The translations under genes and the position numbers were made by a program. Positions 7,392 to 14,306 of a stretch of 27,599 bases of DNA are shown here, in pieces. The stretch is from DATKXO01 sp035528995 (GTDB lineage: Bacteria; Planctomycetota; Phycisphaerae; UBA1845). How positions within the stretch are numbered: the first letter of the stretch is position 1; the number at the start of each line of letters is the position of its first letter. The stretch covers positions 1-27,599 of the forward strand of contig DATKXO010000183.1 of NCBI GenBank assembly GCA_035528995.1, written 5' to 3'. The notes beneath the pieces are model-generated. The model had not been told where the DNA came from, did not search any database, and saw only the letters and a list, made by a program, of their open reading frames with translations.

Positions 7392-7685
7392 ATGAACCCG
7401 AAGCTCGCTTTGGTCTCTTGTATTGTGCTTCTTTACGTCTGCATAGTGTATTGGCGGTACAGACCACAATGTAGGGCTGGAGACAGCCAGTGCAGGTTCT
7501 TCGAGCCAGAGACTGCTTTTGACAGGGTGCGGTGCCGGCGCCATCGGAGGGCGTTCAACCGCGTGGCCAATACAAAGCGTTGTTGTATTGCGCCCGGCTT
7601 GAATTCTAAAAGCACGAGGGAGGTTGTTCTTATGCTGACGCCTGCGGTTGCCGCCGCGGTCTACGCCACCCTTAAGATGCTCTGA
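7392..7685 (+). CDS. Small hypothetical protein with an N-terminal membrane segment
   Basis: A 97-residue frame of unknown function directly upstream of the ATPase gene on the same strand. LALVSCIVLLYVCIVYW at residues 5-21 is a convincing membrane or signal segment. The middle is rich in Arg and Cys and has no recognisable motif. The end (VVLMLTPAVAAAVYATLKML) is hydrophobic. An internal ATG at 7632 has its own ribosome-like site (GAGGGAGG) and would give a 17-residue hydrophobic peptide in the same frame. Which start is used is open. The lower GC of the region matches the ATPase gene, and the 58-bp gap suggests they may be transcribed together. It could also be non-coding. Confidence 0.3.
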   Translation: MNPKLALVSCIVLLYVCIVYWRYRPQCRAGDSQCRFFEPETAFDRVRCRRHRRAFNRVANTKRCCIAPGLNSKSTREVVLMLTPAVAAAVYATLKML

Positions 7686-7700
7686 TCCGGCCGAATCAGA
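7681..7700. promoter_or_regulatory. 20-bp near-perfect palindrome before the ATPase gene
   Basis: TCTGATCCGGCCGAATCAGA pairs at 9 of 10 positions. It overlaps the stop of the small ORF and lies 44 bp before the ATPase start. No T-tract follows, so an operator or a regulatory hairpin fits better than a terminator. Confidence 0.4.
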
Positions 7701-7743
7701 GACGGCTCTACGGCCTGAAATGGTATAAGGTAGGAGACATGAC

Positions 7744-9855
7744 GTGCAGCTCCTCGATCGTAGCAACCCAGCTGATCTTCGACGCCGACCTGGCCCGCTC
7801 TTCGAACCTCTTGGACACATAATAAACCGAGCATTCGAGGAACACGCCAAGCGTGAAGAAAACGGAAGCGGGCTCCACCCGGGTGCGCCCCCGGAAAACG
7901 CGCCGCTCATTGCAGATCGCTATGTACCTCGGCTTCCTCTCACCTCCGCTCAAGGCGAGGGGTGGCTCCCAGAGACTCTGCTTCCCGTTCAGCCTGGTCC
8001 CTTAACAGAACCGCCCACGCGAGGGACATACCGCTATGGCTTGGATGAATTGACATTAATGCGTTCGTGTGTGGAGAGCGTTGGGGCGGTCTTGCAGGTA
8101 CTGGGCCCGGTGGGATGTGGTAAGACATTCTTATTAAAGTACTTCCGTGCATGTCTGTGTCCTGAAGTGAACAGATGCCGCTCGAACCGGCCCCTGCTTC
8201 TGCCGATATATCTCGATGGTAATATTCAACGCTCTGGCCGCCATCGCGCGGCCACGGCGGCAGCCTACGTAGCGGCCTTGGAAGGACGACACACGGATTG
8301 GTACGCAACGACAGTGCAGGACATTGAGGATTTGCAGGTGCATCTAGCTTTGGCCACAGCGGAGGCGTTGAACTGGTTTGCCGATTCACTGCCTGCCGGT
8401 CAGAGCGTAAGCGGATGGCCCGCTTGGCTCCGCGACAGACCGATGAACCGCACATTTGACGACATCCTCGACGCACTACAGAAGCTACAGGATCTCAACA
8501 GCTTTCGACCAGTGTTCCTTCTTGATAACCTAGACCGAATGACCGCTGCGCATCAAGCCGCTGCGTGCTTTTTGGGTGAGGCTATCGTGGCTAGGGGCGG
8601 ATACGCAGTCCTAAGTCTGCGCCCCGAGACGCAGCGCCACCTTGTTCGAGCGCTCGACCCCTTCACTCGGGCGCACATCAACCTAGAAGCACATGACGCG
8701 CTGAGGGAAGAGGAGACCATCCATTCCATTCTGAAGCTGAGACTTGCCGAGTGCCGTAGGGGATTGGCGCAAGTGCTGCATCACAAGCCGTTTATGCTCG
8801 GGGAGTTTAGACTTGATGTCAAAGATGCCCAAGGGCTGGTTGGCCAGCTTCTCGAGGCGATCGTGCACGAGGGCACCCTCAAACGACTTAGAATCCTGAC
8901 CAACCGGAACCGGCGCTATCTTCTTGAGGCAGTGGCTTTCCTGCTGACCTACGCGCCCCTCCCGGACGAGATACCAGCCTTTATAGCTTTGGGCGTTGTG
9001 GAGGATCCGGCCTTCGATGCAGAGCACCTCGAGCGTTGGAGACGGCAAAGATACCCGTTCATTCGTGACGGACTGTTGACCGGGCCTTACGAGACATTTA
9101 TTCCCAGCAAAGTCGCCGAGTGCCGATGGCTAGGATATATGATCAACGTCTTCTGCAACGGGCGTGCAACGATGCCGTGTAACTGGACTGTACGCCTTAA
9201 TATTCTTTTTGCGGCCCAGCATTCCCATGGTAGGGTGCTCTTGGTTGAATACTTGTGGAAGGCGTGGGCTGAGTATTGTGCGATCAGGGACCTGGTGGAT
9301 GAGGACTTGTATAAGCACGAGTTCAACCATGCGTTGTCGAGCTTGATTAATGCTGGTTTGTTGGAGAGCCCATCCGTATATCACATCCCGAGCCATACAG
9401 AAGTGCAAGGAGGCTGGAAACTCGGCATTACGAGTCTCGGGCGCTTTTACCTGGATGTATGCATAGAGAACCTTGCATACGTCAGGTTTGCCAAGGACTC
9501 GATAGAATGGAAAGAGCATCCATCGTGGCAAAACGAGCCGCGCTCGCTCAAGCTTGCAGGAGACACGGCGACAGGAAAGGAGAGGGCCGAGAACGTCGCG
9601 CGCACAATGGAGTTGCTCGGTACCTATGAGATGGAGTGGATGCGAGATCGCGTAAGGCAGGGTGATGGGCGAAAATACGCTGCGTTGTTCACAGATGACC
9701 GGTGTGGCTGTTCGGTCTATGGTGGCCTAGCGGCAGCGATGCTGAAGGACATCCGGAGATTCGTCGTCTACGACGCGTCTATCGCAATAACGATTCTCGA
9801 AGATACTGTGAGTGGACTGAGGACAGAGGGTGCAATCGCGGTTCAGGCGACGTAG
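7744..9855 (+). CDS. Orphan P-loop ATPase with likely C-terminal winged helix
   Basis: A 703-residue cytoplasmic NTPase that I cannot place in a named family. Walker A is GPVGCGKTFLLKYF (from G121, with GKT at 126-128). Walker B is RPVFLLDNLDRM (D261, D264). A sensor-like strand, AVLSLRPETQRHL, follows at about residue 290. Residues 300-480 look helical, and about 490-610 resemble a winged helix (HALSSLINAGLLE, then ITSLGRFYLDVC). This layout is that of ORC/STAND-type AAA ATPases that sense or load onto partners. The GTG start at 7744 has an AGGAG site seven bases upstream. Two hand-counted 60-base lines are 50% and 52% GC, against 65% in a metH line, which points to acquisition. No effector domain is seen within it. 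A defence or mobile-element role is inference from context only. Confidence 0.8.
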   Translation: MQLLDRSNPADLRRRPGPLFEPLGHIINRAFEEHAKREENGSGLHPGAPPENAPLIADRYVPRLPLTSAQGEGWLPETLLPVQPGPLTEPPTRGTYRYGLDELTLMRSCVESVGAVLQVLGPVGCGKTFLLKYFRACLCPEVNRCRSNRPLLLPIYLDGNIQRSGRHRAATAAAYVAALEGRHTDWYATTVQDIEDLQVHLALATAEALNWFADSLPAGQSVSGWPAWLRDRPMNRTFDDILDALQKLQDLNSFRPVFLLDNLDRMTAAHQAAACFLGEAIVARGGYAVLSLRPETQRHLVRALDPFTRAHINLEAHDALREEETIHSILKLRLAECRRGLAQVLHHKPFMLGEFRLDVKDAQGLVGQLLEAIVHEGTLKRLRILTNRNRRYLLEAVAFLLTYAPLPDEIPAFIALGVVEDPAFDAEHLERWRRQRYPFIRDGLLTGPYETFIPSKVAECRWLGYMINVFCNGRATMPCNWTVRLNILFAAQHSHGRVLLVEYLWKAWAEYCAIRDLVDEDLYKHEFNHALSSLINAGLLESPSVYHIPSHTEVQGGWKLGITSLGRFYLDVCIENLAYVRFAKDSIEWKEHPSWQNEPRSLKLAGDTATGKERAENVARTMELLGTYEMEWMRDRVRQGDGRKYAALFTDDRCGCSVYGGLAAAMLKDIRRFVVYDASIAITILEDTVSGLRTEGAIAVQAT

Positions 9856-9861
9856 AGTCGT

Positions 9862-9889
9862 GCGCCGTCGAAGGAAGTTGCGACGGCGC
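9862..9889 (+). terminator. Hairpin after the ATPase gene
   Basis: GCGCCGTCG (9862-9870) pairs perfectly with CGACGGCGC (9881-9889) around a 10-base loop, starting 7 bases after the ATPase stop. It is followed by CTTAATCCT and not by a true T-run, so efficiency is uncertain. Confidence 0.5.
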
Positions 9890-10127
9890 CTTAATCCTCA
9901 TGCGGTTTCAAAAAGGGTATGACCTTTGCCCCGTATATGAGCAGGGGGCCAGGGGGCAGACGGGTGGGCCAGGTTCTTTGAATCGGGGTCTGGATTCTGG
10001 GACAAGAACATGGCCCCTGAAATCGCCCCTTGCCTCCTCCCCGGCCGCACCGTATCATCCGGACTGGTCGATTCTGCCCGGACTTCGGGTGCTACACGCC
10101 CCTGTTTCAAGCAAAGGAGCTTCTCCA
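9890..10127. other. Intergenic segment with G-rich degenerate repeats
   Basis: No gene is supported. The stretch holds GGGGGCCAGGGGGC and GGGTGGGCCAGG (about 9946-9972) and CAAGAACATGGCCCC (10002-10016), a composition I associate with decayed dispersed repeats. It marks the return from AT-richer to GC-rich DNA. Confidence 0.35.
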
Positions 10128-10568
10128 ATGGCCGATTACATCGCCGGCGGCGACGCCGAGTTCAACGCCTGGCTGGACAACTTCGTCACCTACGCCAGTG
10201 CCAAGCTGGCCGAGCTGGGTCTGGCGGCGGGTGACCTGACGCCGATCACGACCGCGCAGACCACCTGGGCCGGGGCCCTGGCCGCGCACGTCACCGCCCA
10301 GCAAACCGCCAGGAGCGCCACCCAGCAGAAGAACGCCGACCGCGCCGCCGTGCTCTCGCTGGTCCGGGCCGAACCACCGCACGGAGTGAAGGGTCACCTC
10401 AAGAAAGCTAGAGCCGTGGCACTTGACCAAGCCCAACCCACCTCCATGGCGTGCAACACCCAGCCCCACAAGATCTTGCGTTTCCCAAGGTCATCGGGCA
10501 AATCCACCGAATTCGCTCCGAGCACTGCGCAGACGCGCAGAGACTCGCCCCAAGCCGCGCCGTCCTGA
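10128..10568 (+). pseudogene. N-terminal half of a small protein family, then foreign tail
   Basis: The ATG at 10128 has a good ribosome site (AAAGGAGC, 10113-10120). The first 80 or so residues (MADYIAGGDAEFNAWLDNFV, then ITTAQTTWAGALAAHVTAQQ) match, from memory, the conserved N-terminus of the Phycisphaerae small-protein family whose C-terminal type is found at 7100-7306. After LSLVRAEPP (about position 10375) the sequence no longer looks like the family, and the last 63 residues are low-quality Pro/Ser/Arg-rich coding. The gene seems cut at about 10375 and fused to unrelated DNA. A short 146-residue protein could still be made. It is convergent with the aconitase-family gene, 17 bp away. 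Confidence 0.5.
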
Positions 10569-10585
10569 GCCATCGTCGCGAGCGA

Positions 10586-12544
10586 CTACTGCGTCGAAGC
10601 CAATCGTTTCTGCACCAGCGCTTCTGCGCCGCCGGCCACGATCAGCTCCTGGGCCACCTGCTTGAGCGGTGTGAACGGGAACGTCCGGCCGTCGTACGTG
10701 ATCGTTGAGTCCGCGAAGCTCACGGTCGCCGTGCCCGGCGTTGGAACGGTTCGCGGGCCGTCGCCCACCTGGTCGGCGAAGCGGTCGCGAAGGGCCGTCA
10801 CCAGGTCCGGGCATTCGAACACGACGAATCCGTTGTTGAACGCGTTGCGCTTGTATGTCTGCGAGAAGGAGGCGGCGATGACCATGCGAATTCCGCGATA
10901 GGCCAGCGCAGTGGCTGCCTGCTCGCGCGATGAACCGCAGCCGAAGTTGCGGCAGCCGACGATGATGTCGCCCTGCACCGCGATCTTCTGAAACTCGGGG
11001 TCGTAGTTCAGCATGGTGGCTTGGCCCATCTGCTCGGGCGTCAGGTCGTCCCGATAGGTGACGTCCTTGCCGTAGATGCCGTCGGTGTTGAGATCGTCCT
11101 TCGGCAGCAACAGCAGACGACCCTCGACCTTCTCGGGGAAGCCGGCCAGGATGCTGACCGCGCCGGCCTCGCGCTTCGGCCGAGGATTCTCTTTCACGCG
11201 CGGTTCGATCTTGACGGCTTCAAGGCGTTGCGGAGCGCACATGTACCCGGCGGCGGCCGACGCGGCCACGACGGCCGGGCTGGCCAGATAGACCGACGCT
11301 TCCCGCGAACCCATCCGCCCCTGGAAGTTGCGGTTGGTGGCGCTGATGCCGACCTCGCCGGCCTCCAGCGTGCCTTCACCCAGCCCGATGCACGGCCCGC
11401 ACCCCGGCGGCAGGACCCGGGCGCCGGCCTCGACCAGCGTGTCCCAGACGCCGGTCTTCTGGGCGGCATCCTGCACGCTTGCGGAGGCGGCGGCCACGTA
11501 GAGCTGCACGTGATCGGCCACCTTTTTGCCCTTCAACACGTTGGCCGCTTCGGTCAGGTCTTCCAGACGGGCGTTGACGCAGCTCAGCAGATAGGCCTTG
11601 TCCACCTTGACCTTCTGCTGCTCCATCTGCGGCAGGGGAGTGATGACCTTGACCTCGTTGGGGCCGGCCACGTGCGGCGTCACCTTGGACAGGTCGAGTG
11701 TCAGGTCCTTGGCATAATATGCGTCAGCATCGGCCTGGAGGCGCTCGGCGTACCAGCGATCCACGTCCGCCCGCGTGTAGCGTGGCGGATCGTCGCCTCG
11801 TCGGGCGAAGGCGTCCGCCCGGCCGTAGAGATAATCCCGGCAGACCTCATCGAACGGGAAGACGCCGGCCAGGGCGCCCCACTCGGTGGTCATGTTGGCG
11901 ATGCTCAGCCGCTGGTCCATGGTCAGGTCGGCCAGGTGATCGCCGGCGAACTCGACGACGTGGTTGAGCACCTCGTCGTTGTTGAACACGCCGCACAGGG
12001 TGATGATCACGTCCTTGCCCACGACGCCGGGCTGAAGCCGGCCCATCAGATGGACCTTGGCCACCGGCAGCACCTCCCACCAGGTCTCGCCGGTGGCCCA
12101 CAGGGCGGCCGCGTCGGTTCGCACCACCGGCGTGCCCAGAGCGGCCACTCCGCCGTAGAGGTTGCTGTGCGAGTCGCTGGCCACCACCATCGACCCCGGC
12201 GTGACATAGCCCTCCTCGACCATGATCTGGTGCCCGATGCCGGTGCCGGCCTTGAAGAAGTCGATGCCGTGCTCGGCCGCGAAGGCCTCGATCTTGGCGT
12301 ACTTGGCCAGATTGTCGGGTGAGGTGTTCTGGATGTCGTGATCCAGGCAGTAGACCGGCTGCCTGGGGTCGTGCACCCCGGCCGCCCCGATCGTCTTGAA
12401 CTTCGGGATGACCGCGCTGGTGTTGTCGTGGGTCATCACGTGCTTGGGACGCACCGAGACGATGTCGCCGGCGTAGACCTTCTCTCCCTCGGCGAGCCCG
12501 GTGGCGTAACGGGTGACGATCTTCTCGATCAGAGTCTGGCCCAT
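10586..12544 (-). CDS. Fused aconitase/homoaconitase-family hydro-lyase
   Basis: A 652-residue iron-sulfur hydro-lyase in which the large (LeuC-like, residues 1-430) and small (LeuD-like, about 470-652) parts are in one chain. Cluster ligands are C322 (LLSCVNARLEDL) and C382/C385 (PPGCGPCIGLG). ATNRNFQGRMGS and, in the swivel domain, NFGCGSSREQAATAL are family signatures. GCGPCIG and the overall length recall homoaconitase more than bacterial LeuC, but aconitase or another citrate-like substrate is possible. I chose the ATG ending at 12544 (MGQTLIEKIV), preceded by AAAGGTG; the open frame upstream is low-complexity shadow. It follows the HD gene and citrate-synthase-like gene on the same strand. 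Its 3' end is the right-hand copy of the island's direct repeat, and remains intact. Confidence 0.88.
   Translation of the reverse strand: MGQTLIEKIVTRYATGLAEGEKVYAGDIVSVRPKHVMTHDNTSAVIPKFKTIGAAGVHDPRQPVYCLDHDIQNTSPDNLAKYAKIEAFAAEHGIDFFKAGTGIGHQIMVEEGYVTPGSMVVASDSHSNLYGGVAALGTPVVRTDAAALWATGETWWEVLPVAKVHLMGRLQPGVVGKDVIITLCGVFNNDEVLNHVVEFAGDHLADLTMDQRLSIANMTTEWGALAGVFPFDEVCRDYLYGRADAFARRGDDPPRYTRADVDRWYAERLQADADAYYAKDLTLDLSKVTPHVAGPNEVKVITPLPQMEQQKVKVDKAYLLSCVNARLEDLTEAANVLKGKKVADHVQLYVAAASASVQDAAQKTGVWDTLVEAGARVLPPGCGPCIGLGEGTLEAGEVGISATNRNFQGRMGSREASVYLASPAVVAASAAAGYMCAPQRLEAVKIEPRVKENPRPKREAGAVSILAGFPEKVEGRLLLLPKDDLNTDGIYGKDVTYRDDLTPEQMGQATMLNYDPEFQKIAVQGDIIVGCRNFGCGSSREQAATALAYRGIRMVIAASFSQTYKRNAFNNGFVVFECPDLVTALRDRFADQVGDGPRTVPTPGTATVSFADSTITYDGRTFPFTPLKQVAQELIVAGGAEALVQKRLASTQ
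10599..10721. repeat. Right 123-bp direct repeat of the island
   Basis: This is the 3' terminal coding part of the intact aconitase-family gene. It matches 6606-6728 in the same orientation with six synonymous differences. Together the two copies bracket 3.9 kb. Confidence 0.85.
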
Positions 12545-12678
12545 GTCAGCACCTTTCACGCGGGGTCCATCTTGCGGACCACGTTGTTTGCGATCAGGGG
12601 CCGCGAGCCGGAAACGAGACTCTCTTGTCCGGTCCGTAAGGCGGCCCCGATGTTCCCTGTTGCCTCTTGTCCGATGCC

Positions 12679-13221
12679 TTACTTCCCCACGGCCTTGGCG
12701 ATATCGAAGTCGATGAAGTCCGTGTGGTGGAAGATGATCGACTCGATGGTGCGCTGCACGTGGTCGCCCTCCTTCGAGTGGGTGGCCACGATGTGCATGA
12801 CCTCGTCCGGCAGGCCGTGTTTGTAACACAGTCCCACGCCGCTGAACGGGTGCCGCAGCATGTCACCGGCGTGGCCCTTGACGATCTTGCCGTCCTTTTT
12901 GGCATACTCGAGCGGCTTGCCGACGTCGGCCAGCAGGGCGCCGGCCAGCAGCGTGTCGCGGTCGATCGGAACCCGGTCGCCCCAGACGCCCTTGAGCACC
13001 TTCTCGACGGCCAGGCACATCTGGGCGCACGACCGCACGTGCTCGATGAATCGCATGTCGATCTTGCCGGCCAGCAGCGTGAACGGGATTTCGGTCAGCT
13101 CCTGGGGTTGCCAGCCGCCGCGGGTGATCGACTCCTCCCAGACACTGATGACCTTCTCGCGCAGGTCCTGGTTGCGGATTTCCTGAAGCTCCGGGAAGAG
13201 TTCCTTGATCTTGTCTCGCAT
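12679..13221 (-). CDS. HD-fold protein with a degenerate HD pair
   Basis: A 180-residue cytoplasmic protein with the spacing of an HD-domain metal-dependent phosphohydrolase: H61 (FIEHVRSC), then ALLADVGKPLEY where HD would be expected, H124 (RHPFSGVG), H148 (VATHSKEG) and H165/H166-x-D168. The His of the HD pair is replaced by Ala98, with D99 kept. This should weaken or change metal binding. HD proteins usually cleave nucleotides or phosphate esters; the substrate here is unknown. The ATG at 13221 fits the N-terminal charged helix. It sits 71 bp after the citrate-synthase-like gene, with a perfect palindrome TCCGCCGCGGCGGA (13239-13252) in the gap, and 134 bp before the aconitase-family gene, so an operon is likely. 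Confidence 0.75.
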   Translation of the reverse strand: MRDKIKELFPELQEIRNQDLREKVISVWEESITRGGWQPQELTEIPFTLLAGKIDMRFIEHVRSCAQMCLAVEKVLKGVWGDRVPIDRDTLLAGALLADVGKPLEYAKKDGKIVKGHAGDMLRHPFSGVGLCYKHGLPDEVMHIVATHSKEGDHVQRTIESIIFHHTDFIDFDIAKAVGK

Positions 13222-13292
13222 CGTGTTCTCTCGCAGAGTCCGCCGCGGCGGATCCCACCACTCGGTCCTCAGTCCTCAGCACCCGGCCCTGT

Positions 13293-14069
13293 CTACAGGC
13301 TTCTATGTGCCGGGCCGTCGTACTCGCGCTTGGCCGGGTCGATGTTGCGCATCGGCCGCTCGCGGGTCATCTCCTCCCGGGCCTGGGCGATCAGGCCAGC
13401 GGTCCGGGCCAGGATAAAGAACCCGTTCATGATCTCGTACTCGAAGCCCAGCCCGCCCAACACCGCCCCGATGGCGCCGTCCACGTTGATGGGCAGCTTC
13501 CGGCCGATCTGTCGCTCGAGGCCCCGCTCGACGGCCCTGGCGGCTTCGATGTGCCGTTCGGCCACGCCCGCCCCGGCCGCCAGATCGAACAGCCGGGCCG
13601 TCCGCGGATCGTTGGTGTGCACCCGATGACCGAACCCGGCCACGCGAATCCCGCGGTCCTTGTAGTCGGCCAGCACCTTGTCGGCCGCTTCGTCGAGCGA
13701 GCAGCCGTCCGTGTCGGCGCGTTCGATGACGTCGGCCAGTGCCCGGGCGCAATCCTCGATGGCGCCGCCGTGCGACCGGTTGATGTGCAGGACCCCGGAC
13801 GCGATGCAGGCGTTCAAGGGCGCGGAGGTGGAAGCGGCCGTACGGGCGGCCAGCGCCGACGGCGCTCCGGGCCCGTGGTCCACCGACGAGACCAGCATGG
13901 CCGTCATCAGCCGGCCCACGCCCTCGTCCGGCAACTCCCCGCGGAGCAGCAGGTAGAAGGCCTGTCCGAAATCCACGCGCCCCATCAGCTCATCGATACG
14001 GTAGCCGCGGAGGCGCACCTCGTTGGGCTTGATGTCGCTGATGGCGGTCTTCCAGGTGTTCTCGCTCAT
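13293..14069 (-). CDS. Short citrate synthase / citryl-CoA lyase-like enzyme
   Basis: A 258-residue member of the citrate synthase superfamily, which makes or splits citryl-CoA. Full bacterial citrate synthases have about 370-430 residues; this length suits stand-alone citryl-CoA lyase-like proteins. Catalytic-type residues are visible: H65 (VDHGPGAPS), H100 (NRSHGGAIED), H148 (GFGHRVHTNDPR) and D198 (NVDGAIGAVLGGLGFE). The start at 14069 has a strong GGAGGA site. It is the first gene of the likely operon with the HD and aconitase-family genes, so its product may feed the hydro-lyase. Whether it works in the synthetic or cleaving direction cannot be read from the sequence. The 237-bp gap to the divergent POT gene should hold both promoters. 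Confidence 0.8.
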   Translation of the reverse strand: MSENTWKTAISDIKPNEVRLRGYRIDELMGRVDFGQAFYLLLRGELPDEGVGRLMTAMLVSSVDHGPGAPSALAARTAASTSAPLNACIASGVLHINRSHGGAIEDCARALADVIERADTDGCSLDEAADKVLADYKDRGIRVAGFGHRVHTNDPRTARLFDLAAGAGVAERHIEAARAVERGLERQIGRKLPINVDGAIGAVLGGLGFEYEIMNGFFILARTAGLIAQAREEMTRERPMRNIDPAKREYDGPAHRSL

Positions 14070-14306
14070 GGCGTCCTCCGCTGATGGTCCGCTGATTATC
14101 CACGGAATGCTCGTGGGCTCCAGTCGTCCGGGGTCGGCCGTCCGCCCGGCTGCCGTTTCCTGCTGGCCGGGACCGGAGCTTTCGGGTATCCTCCCGCCGC
14201 CGTCCGGGGACATGACTTGCCGATCCCACCGGGCGACATCGTAGCCTAGCAAACGGCGTGCCGCACCTGCAGCCCGACCTGGCCTGTCCGAAGGGAGACC
14301 CGATCC

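Noticed and set aside
7739..7822. 27-residue frame (MTCSSSIVATQLIFDADLAR...) overlapping the ATPase start
   Set aside because: Its ATG is only two bases from the AGGAG site; the GTG at 7744 has proper spacing and opens the ATPase frame.
6729..10598. Integrase or transposase within the island
   Set aside because: No frame shows tyrosine or serine recombinase, DDE or Y1 motifs; the only large protein is the ATPase.
12545..12829. N-terminal extension of the aconitase-family frame by 95 residues
   Set aside because: Arg/His/Gly-rich shadow overlapping the HD gene; MGQTLIEKIV at 12544 has a ribosome site and matches the family start.
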